Shown: positions 26,465 to 36,117, counted from the stretch's first letter. The stretch: 64,000 bases of DNA from an uncultured Eubacteriales bacterium (GCA_902475855.1 CABSBF010000002.1:1-64000), one strand, 5' to 3'. The notes: generated by a model not told the origin, from the letters alone. Program-made: numbers and translations.

Positions 26465-27912
26465 TCGATCTCCTCCTCCTCCTCCGTGTCAAAGCTGGGA
26501 AAGCAGACATCAAAGCGTGTTCCGCCGCCCTCACGTGCAAAGGCGCCGATAGTACCATAGTTTCGCTGCACCATATCGTGTACGATGGACAGCCCGAGCC
26601 CTGCACCGCCTGCGGCGCGGGAGCGTGCCTTATCCACACGATAAAAACGCTCAAAAATATGCGCGCGCGCCTCCTCCGGAATACCGGGACCGGTGTCCTC
26701 AACCGTCAGAACAACATCCTCCTGTTTCCGGCAGAGACGGATGCCAATCCAGCCGCCGTCGCGGTTATATTTGATCGCATTTTCCACCAGATTGAAAACA
26801 ATCTGATACAGGTCGTCCTCCACTGTCATTATCATGCAGCGTGGGTGCAGGTCTGCATCAACCGAAATGCTGCGCAGATCGGCCAGTGGCCGAAGCATCC
26901 GAAGGACCTTCTCCACTGTGGCGGTGGCATCAATGATCTCGCGCTCGTCCTCCACGGAGCTGTCAAGCTTGGTCAATGTCAGCAGCTTCTGAGACAGGCG
27001 GCCGAGCCGGTCGGCCTCGCGCCCAATGTCACCGATGAATTCGCGTTCTGTTTCAGGATCCATCTTGTTTTGCAGAATGGAATCTGAGAGAAGTTTAATG
27101 GATGCCAGGGGCGTTTTCAGCTCATGCGAGGCATCCGATACGAACTGGCGGCGGCGGCTTTCAGAGCTGTTCAAACGCTCAGCTAGGTTATTGAATTCCT
27201 TTGCCAGCGTGTCAATCTCATCGTGGCCGCGCAGCTTGATTTTGTAGCTGTAGTTGCCCTCGCGCATATTGCGGATGGAGAGAAGAATACCGCGAAGCCG
27301 CCGGGAAAAGGTCGCAGAGAAAAACAGCGAAAACAGAACGATTGCAATTTCCAGTCCGACGGATATACGCAGAAAATTGGCCTGTAGGGCGGAGATGATC
27401 GCGCCGCGTTCACTGTCGTATTCGACAAGGTAGACCGCTCCCAGCACCCTTCCGCCGCGCATTACAGGCGCCGCGGCGCGAGACTCAATTGCATTGCCGT
27501 TATAGCTGCCGTGAAAGACGTCGTTTCCCTCCAGTGCACGGATGACCTCGGGATACATGAGGAGCTTTCCCTCTGTGTTTCCCGTTTTCTGAGAGTCAAA
27601 GAGAACTGTGCCCGCAGCGTCGGTGACGACAGTCCGGGCGGTGCGCAGCTCTTCCAGAGAGCTGACCGCCTGCGCCGTTTTGGAGGCGGAAAGATCGTCA
27701 AGCTGCAGCAGCGCAGTCGTCATGAGCTGCGCTTTTTCCTCCAGAGAACGATGCTGCGCGCTGAAAATCAGATTTCGCGTCGTATTGGCGGCATAGATAT
27801 TCAGAAAAAACAGAACCACCGTGGTAATGGCAATGTAAGCTGCCGCATAGCGGAGCTGTGAGCTGCCGGGCAGAAGCGACAGACGTTTCTTACGCTTTGA
27901 AATAATACCCAA
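26461..27912 (-). CDS. Membrane sensor histidine kinase
   Basis: A 483-residue kinase. Order: first membrane helix (about 25-45), an extracytoplasmic sensing domain (to about 185), second helix, HAMP (about 205-255), HisKA with the phospho-accepting His in SDASHELKTPLAS, and HATPase_c with NLVENAIKYN (N box), VEDTGPGIP (G1) and GGAGLGLSIVHD (G2). It overlaps the response regulator by 23 bases. Architecture is like PhoR/WalK, but the signal is unknown. Confidence 0.92.
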   Translation of the reverse strand: MGIISKRKKRLSLLPGSSQLRYAAAYIAITTVVLFFLNIYAANTTRNLIFSAQHRSLEEKAQLMTTALLQLDDLSASKTAQAVSSLEELRTARTVVTDAAGTVLFDSQKTGNTEGKLLMYPEVIRALEGNDVFHGSYNGNAIESRAAAPVMRGGRVLGAVYLVEYDSERGAIISALQANFLRISVGLEIAIVLFSLFFSATFSRRLRGILLSIRNMREGNYSYKIKLRGHDEIDTLAKEFNNLAERLNSSESRRRQFVSDASHELKTPLASIKLLSDSILQNKMDPETEREFIGDIGREADRLGRLSQKLLTLTKLDSSVEDEREIIDATATVEKVLRMLRPLADLRSISVDADLHPRCMIMTVEDDLYQIVFNLVENAIKYNRDGGWIGIRLCRKQEDVVLTVEDTGPGIPEEARAHIFERFYRVDKARSRAAGGAGLGLSIVHDMVQRNYGTIGAFAREGGGTRFDVCFPSFDTEEEEEIE

Positions 27913-28567
27913 CTCCCCATTTTGTCATGAAATACTGCGGCTCAGCCGGATTGGTTTCCAGTTTTTCACGGATTCTTCGGATGTGAACATCCACTGTGCG
28001 GATATCCGAGCGGTATTCGTCGTAGCCCCAGATCAGGTCGAGCAGATTTTCTCTGGAATAGACCCGGTTTGGATTGCGCATCAGCAGCTCCACCAGATCA
28101 AATTCTCTGGCAGTCAGTTCCGCCGGATGTCCGTTTTTATAGACATTGCGTTCCTGCGTATCGACGGTCAGCTCGCAGACCGTGATGCGGCTTTTCTTCG
28201 TATCCAGTGCGCCGCTGCGGCGCAGCAGTGCCTTGATTCGTGCCTTGAGTTCCAGAATGTTGAAGGGCTTGGTCAGATAGTCGTCCGCACCGTGTTCAAA
28301 GCCCATCAATTTGTCCATATCCAGCGTGCGTGCCGTAAGCATGATGATCGGAACATCGGAAAACTCGCGGATTCTGCGGCATGCCTCCATACCGTCAATC
28401 TCCGGCATCATCACGTCCAGCACGATCAGCCGCACCTCCGGGTCACGTGCCATTTCAATGGCCTCCCGGCCATTGCAGCCGGTGACGACCTGATATCCCT
28501 CATTTTGCAAATTAAAGCGGATTCCTTTGACGAGCAGTTCCTCGTCGTCCACTACTAGAATTTTCAT
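27890..28567 (-). CDS. OmpR/PhoB-family response regulator
   Basis: A 225-residue two-component regulator. The receiver has the acidic pair D7/D8, phosphorylation site D51 (VLDVMMPEIDG), conserved Thr in IMLTARTLD and Lys in DDYLTKPFN. The C-terminal winged helix carries LTAREFDLVELLMRNPNRVYSRENLLD and the DIRTVDVHIRRIREKL recognition region. It is cognate to the overlapping kinase. ATG 28567 is chosen because the receiver domain begins there. Confidence 0.93.
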   Translation of the reverse strand: MKILVVDDEELLVKGIRFNLQNEGYQVVTGCNGREAIEMARDPEVRLIVLDVMMPEIDGMEACRRIREFSDVPIIMLTARTLDMDKLMGFEHGADDYLTKPFNILELKARIKALLRRSGALDTKKSRITVCELTVDTQERNVYKNGHPAELTAREFDLVELLMRNPNRVYSRENLLDLIWGYDEYRSDIRTVDVHIRRIREKLETNPAEPQYFMTKWGVGYYFKA

Positions 28568-28568
28568 A

Positions 28569-28979
28569 CTATTCCCCCACTGTAATATACTCAAGGATGG
28601 CTTCCAGCCGTTTTTCGCCAATTCCGGATACATTGCGCAGGTCTTCAACAGCAGTGAAGCTGCCATGTTGCTCGCGATATGCAACGATGCGCTGCGCGAT
28701 CTTCTCCCCGATTCCGGGCAGTACGGCCAGATCTTCTGCGCTTGCGGCATTGATGTTCAGCCGCCCCGCGACATAGGCCGCTGAGTTGTGTCCCGACGAC
28801 GCGGGCTCACTCGCGGCAGGCTCCGAAGCAGATGTGGATACGGCTTGCGCGGACGCAAGCTCGGTGGTGATCGTTACCGTATCCGGCTCATGCCGCCGCC
28901 CCAAAAACAGGCCGGCACAAAAGCCGATGAAGGCAACCGTAACAAGCAGGAGCGCAAGTTCGATTTTTCTCTGTATCAT
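28569..28979 (-). CDS. ComEA-like helix-hairpin-helix protein
   Basis: A 136-residue protein with an N-terminal membrane helix (about 8-27), a Ser/Ala/Glu-rich linker and a C-terminal tandem helix-hairpin-helix domain: LNINAASAEDLAVLPGIGEK, then IAQRIVAYREQHG and LRNVSGIGEKRLEAI. This is the DNA-binding module of ComEA, which captures DNA for uptake. The SLBB domain of full ComEA is missing and no comEC or comEB follows, so a role in competence is uncertain. It heads the operon comEA-like/regulator/kinase/GerMN. Confidence 0.75.
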   Translation of the reverse strand: MIQRKIELALLLVTVAFIGFCAGLFLGRRHEPDTVTITTELASAQAVSTSASEPAASEPASSGHNSAAYVAGRLNINAASAEDLAVLPGIGEKIAQRIVAYREQHGSFTAVEDLRNVSGIGEKRLEAILEYITVGE

Positions 28980-29000
28980 CTGTTTTCCTCTCTCTCTGCG

Positions 29001-29028
29001 TTGACATAAACCGGAAATTTGATATAAT
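29001..29028 (+). promoter_or_regulatory. Strong promoter of the carboxypeptidase operon
   Basis: Consensus TTGACA (29001-29006) and TATAAT (29023-29028) with a 16-base spacer, divergent from the comEA-like gene. Confidence 0.8.
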
Positions 29029-29114
29029 AGAAAAGAAAACCGTAAACTCTTTTTTATTATAACACAGACACACCGGCGGCGGCAATGCTTTTCCCGCTGC
29101 TTTTGGAGGAACAT

Positions 29115-30608
29115 ATGAAAAAAACACGTATTTTGTCCTTTGCGCTGCTTCTGATTCTGCTGCTGCAAAGTCTGCTGCTACCTGTGCTGGCAGACCCGGA
29201 AAGTGCTGCGGACGCGTCATCAGTCACAGATGCGTCCTCTGCTGCACCGACGCAACCCGAACCGGAGAATCAGCCGACGGTTGACAGTGCGATTGAGGCA
29301 CCTGCGCCGCTTCTGGACTATTCGCTTGATACCGGCTTTTATGTCCGCGCAAAGGCTGCTGCACTGATCGACCTCGACGCCGGTTCGCTGCTGTTCGGTA
29401 TGAATATTGACGAGCAGATTTATCCAGCCAGTCTTACCAAAATTATGACATGCATGATTGCACTGGAACGCGGCAATCCGGATGATATTCTGACGGTTTC
29501 CTCAACTTCACTTCAAAATCTTGCTATCGGAGGCAGCACCGCGAATCTGAAGGCCGGCGAGCAGCTCAGTCTGCGGGAACTTCTCTACTGTGTGATGGTT
29601 TCTTCCGCGAACGAGGCATGCAACGTTGTGGCCGAGTATATTTCCGGCAGTATTCCGGCCTTTGTTGCGCTGATGAACGACTATGCCGCAAAGCTGGGCA
29701 TGACCGCCACACACTATGTCAACACCCACGGCCTGCATGAAGAGGGACACTACACTACCGTGCGTGATCTCAGCACGCTGACGCGCTGGGCTTGGGCGCA
29801 TGAAGGCTTCCGTGAATATGCCACGACGACGGTGCATACCGTTCCTGCAACAAATATGTCTGAGCAGCGTGAGCTGCACACCACCAACTATCTCACCAGC
29901 GGCCTGACCGTCGGCAAATATTATTACGACAAGGCGTCCGGCGTCAAAACCGGCTATACCTCCAAGGCAGGCGGCTGCCTGATCGCGACGGCGCACGACG
30001 GCAATGTGAATCTGCTGAGCATTGTGTGCGGCTGCGACAAGGTGAAAAATGATGACGGTACGGAGACGGATGAACGCTTCACCGAGTCCAAGGGCCTGCT
30101 GGAATACGGATTTTCCAATTTTTCCTACGTTCAGGTGCTTTCCAATACAACGATGGTCGGTATGCCGGAGGTTCTCTATGCCGACGGCCGCGGCAATGTT
30201 GTCGTGCGTGCGAAGGATAATATCAGCGTGCTTCTTCCAGATGACTGCCAGCTATCCGAGATCGAATTGCAGGTGAACTATCTTACAAACAGTCAGCTTG
30301 AAGCGCCGCTGGACGCCGGGCAGGTTGTCGGTACGGTGACGGCTGTCTACCGCGGCAGCCCCATTGCTTCCAGCGACCTTGTTACGCTGACTGCCGTCAA
30401 GCGTTCCGTCCCGCAATACGTGGCGGAAAAGACAAATCATGCAGTCGGCAGCTTTTTCGGCAAGCTGATGAAAATGTGGTATCTGTCGATTCCCCTGCTT
30501 CTGCTGCTTGTGATTGTCGCTGCTTTGTTTATCCTGCGCGCAGTCAATCTCCGTAAGGCAAAGAAGCGCCGTGCACGACGCAGCGCGCGGAGGAACAACC
30601 ATGAATGA
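29115..30608 (+). CDS. D-alanyl-D-alanine carboxypeptidase (S11 family), membrane-anchored
   Basis: A 497-residue penicillin-binding protein that trims the terminal D-Ala of peptidoglycan stem peptides. Signal peptide to about 26, low-complexity Ser/Ala/Pro linker, then the catalytic domain: SxxK at S106-K109 (YPASLTKIMT), SxN at S164-N166 (SSANEACN), KTG at 278-280 (GVKTGYTSKAG). A beta-sandwich follows, then a C-terminal membrane helix and an Arg/Lys-rich tail. ATG 29115 has GGAGGA upstream. First gene of a three-gene operon with udg and exoA. Confidence 0.92.
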   Translation: MKKTRILSFALLLILLLQSLLLPVLADPESAADASSVTDASSAAPTQPEPENQPTVDSAIEAPAPLLDYSLDTGFYVRAKAAALIDLDAGSLLFGMNIDEQIYPASLTKIMTCMIALERGNPDDILTVSSTSLQNLAIGGSTANLKAGEQLSLRELLYCVMVSSANEACNVVAEYISGSIPAFVALMNDYAAKLGMTATHYVNTHGLHEEGHYTTVRDLSTLTRWAWAHEGFREYATTTVHTVPATNMSEQRELHTTNYLTSGLTVGKYYYDKASGVKTGYTSKAGGCLIATAHDGNVNLLSIVCGCDKVKNDDGTETDERFTESKGLLEYGFSNFSYVQVLSNTTMVGMPEVLYADGRGNVVVRAKDNISVLLPDDCQLSEIELQVNYLTNSQLEAPLDAGQVVGTVTAVYRGSPIASSDLVTLTAVKRSVPQYVAEKTNHAVGSFFGKLMKMWYLSIPLLLLLVIVAALFILRAVNLRKAKKRRARRSARRNNHE

Positions 30609-31158
30609 TCTGGAACTTCTGCGGCAGGAATGTGAGAACTGTACTGCCTGCCCCCTTGCAAGGACCAGGCACAATGTCGTTTTTGGCGTAGGCGTCTGCC
30701 CGTCGGATATCGTATTTGTCGGGGAGGGCCCCGGGCAGCAGGAGGATCTGCAGGGCGAGCCCTTTGTCGGCGCGGCCGGGAAACTGTTGGATGATATGCT
30801 TTCCATTATCGACCTTGGACGGCACAACTGCTATATTGCAAATATCGTGAAATGCCGCCCTCCGCAGAATCGCGATCCGCTTCCGCAGGAGCAGGATGCC
30901 TGTATCGGCTATCTTGAACGGCAGCTTGTGCTGCTTCGCCCGAAGATAGTTGTATGCCTCGGCAGAATCGCCGCGATGCGGCTGATCAAGCCTGATTTCC
31001 GCATCACTAAAGAACATGGCCAATGGTTCCTGAAGGACGGAATTTCCTACATGGCGATCTATCATCCCTCTGCCCTGCTGCGCGATGTCTCCAAGCGGCC
31101 GGAAACCTTCACCGATCTGCTCTCTCTGCGGGAGCGTGCAAAAGGAGTCACAAAATGA
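30601..31158 (+). CDS. Family 4 (Fe-S) uracil-DNA glycosylase
   Basis: A 185-residue uracil-DNA glycosylase. The four [4Fe-4S] ligands fall at the family positions C14, C17, C85 and C101. Motif A is GEGPGQQEDLQGEPFVG (residues 41-57) and the C-terminal motif is IYHPSALLR. It removes uracil arising from cytosine deamination. It overlaps the carboxypeptidase end by 8 bases and hands over to exoA through ATGA, so glycosylase and AP endonuclease are co-expressed: both first steps of base-excision repair. Confidence 0.93.
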   Translation: MNDLELLRQECENCTACPLARTRHNVVFGVGVCPSDIVFVGEGPGQQEDLQGEPFVGAAGKLLDDMLSIIDLGRHNCYIANIVKCRPPQNRDPLPQEQDACIGYLERQLVLLRPKIVVCLGRIAAMRLIKPDFRITKEHGQWFLKDGISYMAIYHPSALLRDVSKRPETFTDLLSLRERAKGVTK

Positions 31159-31910
31159 AATTTGTATCTTGGAACGTCAACGGCATCCGTGCCTGCCTGC
31201 AAAAGGGATTTGAAGAGATTTTCCGGGTGATGAACGCAGATTTCTTCTGCCTGCAGGAAACTAAGGCACAGCCGCATCAGGTGACGCTGGAGCTGCCGGG
31301 CTATGAGCAGTTCTGGTATTCCGCCGAGAAAAAGGGATACTCCGGTACGGCGATCTTCGCAAAACACACGCCAATGAACGTGACTTACGGCATCGGCGTG
31401 GAGGAGCTTGACCATGAGGGCCGGGTCATTACACTGGAATATTCGGGATTCTTTCTACTCACCTGCTACACGCCGAATGCGCAGGATGGTCTGAAGCGTA
31501 TCGACCACCGTATGGCATGGGAGGATGCTTTCCGTGACTATCTGTGTGCGCTTGATCGCAAAAAGCCGGTCATCGTCTGCGGCGACCTGAATGTTGCGCA
31601 CAACGAAATTGACCTGAAAAATCCAGGTCCGAACCGTGGTAATGCGGGCTTTTCCGATGAGGAACGCGGGAAATTCGGCGAACTGCTTGCTTCCGGCTTT
31701 ACCGACACCTTCCGCTACCGCAATCCGGATCTTGCCGGCGCCTATTCCTGGTGGAGCTACCGTAACCGCGCAAGGCAGAACAACGCAGGCTGGCGTATTG
31801 ACTATTTTCTGGTTTCCGACCGGCTGCGTGACCGTATTGAAGCCACGCCGATCTATTCTGAGGTCTACGGCTCTGATCATTGCCCCGTTGGGCTGGAGCT
31901 GGATATATAG
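31155..31910 (+). CDS. Exodeoxyribonuclease III / AP endonuclease
   Basis: A 251-residue exonuclease-endonuclease-phosphatase fold enzyme of the ExoIII/ExoA type. Visible active-site parts: N7 in SWNVNGIR, E35 in LQETKAQ, D and N in CGDLNVAHNEIDL, and the terminal catalytic His in YGSDHCPVG. It cleaves the backbone 5' to abasic sites. Its ATG overlaps the glycosylase stop. Confidence 0.94.
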   Translation: MKFVSWNVNGIRACLQKGFEEIFRVMNADFFCLQETKAQPHQVTLELPGYEQFWYSAEKKGYSGTAIFAKHTPMNVTYGIGVEELDHEGRVITLEYSGFFLLTCYTPNAQDGLKRIDHRMAWEDAFRDYLCALDRKKPVIVCGDLNVAHNEIDLKNPGPNRGNAGFSDEERGKFGELLASGFTDTFRYRNPDLAGAYSWWSYRNRARQNNAGWRIDYFLVSDRLRDRIEATPIYSEVYGSDHCPVGLELDI

Positions 31911-31921
31911 AAGAATTAAAA

Positions 31922-31968
31922 AAGGGCGGTATAGCTTGTCAAATTCAAGCTATACCGCCCTTGATTTT
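31922..31968. terminator. Strong bidirectional terminator
   Basis: AAGGGCGGTATAGCTTG and its inverse form a 17-bp stem with a seven-base loop (31922-31962), followed by GATTTTTCC. It separates exoA from the convergent VCBS-protein gene. Confidence 0.9.
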
Positions 31969-31971
31969 TCC

Positions 31972-34900
31972 TTACTTTACTGTCGTCGGAATACCCGCTT
32001 TTTTCTTCAGATAGAGCACAAGAAGAATGATATTCCCGAGGAACGAAAGCGCGGAAATGCATAGGCCGAGCATCGCGATGATCCGCAGCGAATGCAGCTC
32101 ATCCTGCTGCGCTGCATCGACTGCCGCCAGTGCCTGCATCGTTTTGGCGTTTTCCAGATTTTGCGCCTCGACCTGCTCCTTAAGTACCTGCAACTCGCCC
32201 TTTAGATCCGCCAGTTCCTGCTGCAGCTCGCTGCGTGTCTGCGAAAGCTCCTGCTTTGCAGCTTCCTCAAGTGCCTTAATGTCGGACTTGAGCAGTTCAT
32301 CCGCCGCTTTATAAGCCTTGCTCAGCGTGTCAATCGCGGCATTCAGACGCGCGGCATTTGCTGCGTCTCCCTGCGCCCTTGCTTTGGTCAACTCCTCGAT
32401 TGCTTTCTCCAGATTTTCCTGCACGATCGTAATCGCATTTTGGAGAAGCTCCTTCGTCTGTAGCAGGTTGCCTTCTAGAACGGTCAGCTTGCCTGACAGA
32501 TTTGTAATATCAGATCTCAACAGCTCATCGGCTGCCTGATACGCAGCGGTCAGGTTGGCAATCGCCTGTTCCAGCGCCTCGGCATTGGCTGCGTCACCTT
32601 CGTTTATCAGCCTGGTCAGGTCTTCAATGGCCTTATTGAGATTTGTCTGCACGGTGTCAATGGCGCTTTGCAGCATCTCGTCAGCCTTGGTGAGCTTTTC
32701 CTCCAGCGCAGTAAGCTTGTCGGAAAGACCGCTAAGGTCGGCCTTTATGAGGGCATCGGCGGCCTGATAGGCGGCGGTTAAGTCGGCCACGGCCTTTTGC
32801 AGTGCCTCGGCGTTTGCGGCGTTGCCGTCATTGATCAGCCTGGTCAGATCCTCGACCGCCTTGTCAAGATTTGCCTGCACCTGATCGATGGCCGCCTGCA
32901 AGGCTGTGTCTGCTTCCGACATTTTTTCCTCCAGTGCCTCCATGTCCGTGCCGACTTCGGACTTGAGCAGTTCATCAGCCGTTTGGTATGCTGCTGTGAG
33001 ATCGGCAACGGCCTTGGCAATGGCCTCGGCCTGACCTGCCTCAAGTGTCAGCTTCAACGCAGCGATCGCTGCATCAATATCACTTCCTGCCTGCTCAATC
33101 AGCTTGCGCACCTGTTTTTCGGTTGTGGCAAAGACGACAAAGACTTCGTTGGAATTAATACTGCGGATTTTGTCGGTCCCATCATATGCCACAATGAAAT
33201 AGGTCGCGCTTGGGTCGTTGCTATTCATGCGGCACTGCGTTTCGGTAGTGCGCGCATATAAGATACGCCCATGTTTCGCATCGGTTTGATAGATATAATA
33301 GTACACTGCCGGGATGCGTCCCTCCGGACTGGCCGGCTTCGACCAGTGCAGATATGCCTCACCCGGCGTATCGGTATAGGTAACATACAGATCGTTTACA
33401 CAGGGTGTAGGTGCAGCAACATCCTTAACTGCATAACCGACAAACGGAACGCCTTCAAACAGCCCGTCATTCGCCTCAGTCTTCCAGCCGATAAGCTGCC
33501 AATTGAACAGGTAGTCCGCTTCGTTTTCAGTCAGATTTTGCACGGAACCGCCTGTCTGGGTGGTGGTGAGCTGCGCCGTGGATACGCCGCGGCTGCGCAG
33601 CGACTCAAGACTCGTTGAGAACCCCACAGATGCGCCGAATCCCATGAAGCTTGAGCCGGCGGAGACCGATAGGTTGACTGACACACCGTCTGATTTGGTT
33701 TTGGTGTATTCCGATCCGACTGATGTGCTGTAAGCAAGCTGGCTTGTGCCGCCGGAGTGCGACAGGTCCATCCAGACGTTGCTTGCGCTCATGTTAAAGC
33801 CGCTGCGATACTTCGATACGTGCGAAGCATAGGCAAAGGGATTCCCTTCGTTGTTCAGGAAATATTTCTTTTTCAGTGCGCCGTCATTCTTGGAGATCAG
33901 ATCCAGATAATAGTCTGAGGCGCCGTTGACACCTTTGCCGTATTTCTTGTTATAAGCCTTGGCAAAGTCGTCATACTGCTCCATTGACATAGAGCTGAGA
34001 ACCGGGTGCTGCGGAACGGTCACAACCACGCTGCTCTCATCGAAGACAGGATTTCCGTTTGCATCGTAGCCGGTCAGAAGATCGTAACAGTAGAGGTAGA
34101 GCAGCGTCCTGCGGACGATGACCTGGTTTCTGTCATTGGCCTCGAAGGTAGTGGTGTACTCCGTGGTGAGCGATTTGGTGAATTCCTCGGAAATGCTGGA
34201 TGTGAGTGTGGTTTCTACCTCGGTTTTTACGGCCGGTGTTTCAAAACTCGCAGAAATGCCGATGCCTGCGGAAAATTCTGTGCCGGTCGATGTGGATCTG
34301 GTGTAGCTTTCAGAGTAGCTGTAGGTTGTGGAGCTGTTGCCCGCGCCCAGCTCGCTGAAATACGGCGCAGCTTGCAGGAAAGCCACGACATTCGGGTCGG
34401 TATAGGCTGCCTTGGTGCTGTTGTAGCGGATAATGACGGTGTCGTTGCCGATGTCCACCGGGCAGAGCACAGAGCCTGAGTAGGCATCGGCAGCTTTGGT
34501 GTTCAAATAAATGTACGGAGAGCTTCCGCCCTTCTGAATCCAGTTGCCGGAATCGTCCTTATAGATGTCGATCTTCTTCTGGAAGTATTCCGTCTTTCCC
34601 TTCACCTTGAAGCCGACGAGCAAAGAGAGTCCCTGCTTGCCGGCATTGCTGCTGTAGAAATTGCCGACGGCTGCACTGCGGATAAACACCTGGCTTATCT
34701 TTTCCGACCCTTGAAAGCCGGTACACTGGGTCACAAGAAAGTTAAAGGCAAAGTTACCGTCTGTCTGGTTGCTGCTCTGATCCATAGAGCTTGACCCCGA
34801 GGCACGGACAAGCTGGTGATAGCCGTCCGAATAAGCCCACTCATAGATATAGCCGTTAATAAATACATAGTCCTTGCTTCCTGCGCCGTCAAAGCTGACA

Positions 34901-36117
34901 CACTCCACGGAGAATTGCGGCCATACGCTATCATCCGGGTAAACATTGCTGCCCTTGTTGATTGCGGCAACATCCGAGTCGCGCTTTCCCATGATCGAAT
35001 TGCAATAACCGTCGAAGATCCAATAGTACATATAGCCGTTTTGCAGCGCGGCCGAATTGCTGCTTGTGTTTTCGCTGTAAAAGCCTGCAACGATAATCTC
35101 ATTCTTTCCGTCGCCGTTGATGTCTCCGACCGATACATCCGGTGCGGCCATGGTATATTCTCGCGCAGAGACTACATTACCACGTGTGGAGAGCTCACCG
35201 ATATTATTCGTCCCCTTTTTGCCATAGCCGACGCGCAGCTCTGGTCGTGAGGCCTTATAGTTATCGCCGGTCATATAGTCCTTGTGAAGTTTTCCTGCGC
35301 TGGAGACAACGATCAGATCGTCTATACCGTCTCCGTTGACATCACCGGTTTCCAGCGCGACGCCCAGCTTGTGCGCAAGGTTGTAGGACTTATACAGCTC
35401 AGCCTTCATGTACTGCTTGTTGAAATAGTATTCAGTATCGCTTCTCATGACGTTGATCAGCGTCGGACCGTTCCAGTTTTTGCCATCGTAGCTGAACTCC
35501 TTGAGTGCGCTGGCGCCGCTGCCGCGGAAAGTCGTGCAGTAGACCACGACAGAGTCGCGTCCGTCGCCGTTATAGTCGCCCGCCGTAACGGAAAAGAAGT
35601 TGTTGGCCGTCGCCGTTGTCAGGTCGCCGATCCAGCCAAACCAATCTTTGTCCAGCTCAAAGTCCTTAACGACCGTGTTGGAATCTGCGTTAATGATGAC
35701 CAGATGTGCCGCACCGTTGAAAGCAGCGCCGCTGCCCGGCTGGAAGCCGAGAACCGCAATATGATTGCGCTTGCCGCTGCCCGTCGGATCGAACGCAACA
35801 CTCTTGGTAAAGCGCAGCTTAAATATACCGCTCATTGGCTCAACCGCTATCTTCGCATCCTCGCTTGCATTCTTTGTGAAAATCCTTGTGCTTACACCGG
35901 GGATCGTGAGGTAAAGCTCCTCCTTTTCCACGAGCGTGAGCGGATCGGAGGACTTGCCGTAGGGCGCCGCAGCATTCTCTGGAACGGTTGCCGTCTGTTT
36001 CTCCATATCCTCAAGAATCTTTTCGCCGCCGTAATCCTCCTCTGTTTCTGGGTCGATAAAAGGCGGAATCACGATGTCCTCTGCCAGAGCAAGCATTGGC
36101 AGAAGGCCGACGATCAT
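31972..36117 (-). CDS. Large VCBS-repeat/coiled-coil surface protein with nonsense codon near its start
   Basis: The frame from the natural start ATG 36156 (AGGAGG upstream) reads MKK, then TGA (36147-36145), then ILSIILSICMIVGLLPMLALAED, a full signal peptide. The open part begins at ATG 36117 and encodes 1381 residues. Order (numbered from 36117): FG-GAP/VCBS propeller with calcium loops DYNGDGRD (about 179), DVNGDGID (259) and DINGDGKN (331); two S/T-rich alternating beta stretches, about 593-677 and 794-839, resembling membrane-inserting hairpins of pore-forming proteins; an FN3-like domain about 905-996; four units of a 73-residue coiled-coil repeat about 1000-1330; a membrane helix about 1346-1372 and a short basic tail. 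The gene overlaps the tetR stop (ATGA). No such family is known to me by name. As sequenced, secretion should fail unless the stop is an error or is read through. Confidence 0.65.
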   Translation of the reverse strand: MIVGLLPMLALAEDIVIPPFIDPETEEDYGGEKILEDMEKQTATVPENAAAPYGKSSDPLTLVEKEELYLTIPGVSTRIFTKNASEDAKIAVEPMSGIFKLRFTKSVAFDPTGSGKRNHIAVLGFQPGSGAAFNGAAHLVIINADSNTVVKDFELDKDWFGWIGDLTTATANNFFSVTAGDYNGDGRDSVVVYCTTFRGSGASALKEFSYDGKNWNGPTLINVMRSDTEYYFNKQYMKAELYKSYNLAHKLGVALETGDVNGDGIDDLIVVSSAGKLHKDYMTGDNYKASRPELRVGYGKKGTNNIGELSTRGNVVSAREYTMAAPDVSVGDINGDGKNEIIVAGFYSENTSSNSAALQNGYMYYWIFDGYCNSIMGKRDSDVAAINKGSNVYPDDSVWPQFSVECVSFDGAGSKDYVFINGYIYEWAYSDGYHQLVRASGSSSMDQSSNQTDGNFAFNFLVTQCTGFQGSEKISQVFIRSAAVGNFYSSNAGKQGLSLLVGFKVKGKTEYFQKKIDIYKDDSGNWIQKGGSSPYIYLNTKAADAYSGSVLCPVDIGNDTVIIRYNSTKAAYTDPNVVAFLQAAPYFSELGAGNSSTTYSYSESYTRSTSTGTEFSAGIGISASFETPAVKTEVETTLTSSISEEFTKSLTTEYTTTFEANDRNQVIVRRTLLYLYCYDLLTGYDANGNPVFDESSVVVTVPQHPVLSSMSMEQYDDFAKAYNKKYGKGVNGASDYYLDLISKNDGALKKKYFLNNEGNPFAYASHVSKYRSGFNMSASNVWMDLSHSGGTSQLAYSTSVGSEYTKTKSDGVSVNLSVSAGSSFMGFGASVGFSTSLESLRSRGVSTAQLTTTQTGGSVQNLTENEADYLFNWQLIGWKTEANDGLFEGVPFVGYAVKDVAAPTPCVNDLYVTYTDTPGEAYLHWSKPASPEGRIPAVYYYIYQTDAKHGRILYARTTETQCRMNSNDPSATYFIVAYDGTDKIRSINSNEVFVVFATTEKQVRKLIEQAGSDIDAAIAALKLTLEAGQAEAIAKAVADLTAAYQTADELLKSEVGTDMEALEEKMSEADTALQAAIDQVQANLDKAVEDLTRLINDGNAANAEALQKAVADLTAAYQAADALIKADLSGLSDKLTALEEKLTKADEMLQSAIDTVQTNLNKAIEDLTRLINEGDAANAEALEQAIANLTAAYQAADELLRSDITNLSGKLTVLEGNLLQTKELLQNAITIVQENLEKAIEELTKARAQGDAANAARLNAAIDTLSKAYKAADELLKSDIKALEEAAKQELSQTRSELQQELADLKGELQVLKEQVEAQNLENAKTMQALAAVDAAQQDELHSLRIIAMLGLCISALSFLGNIILLVLYLKKKAGIPTTVK

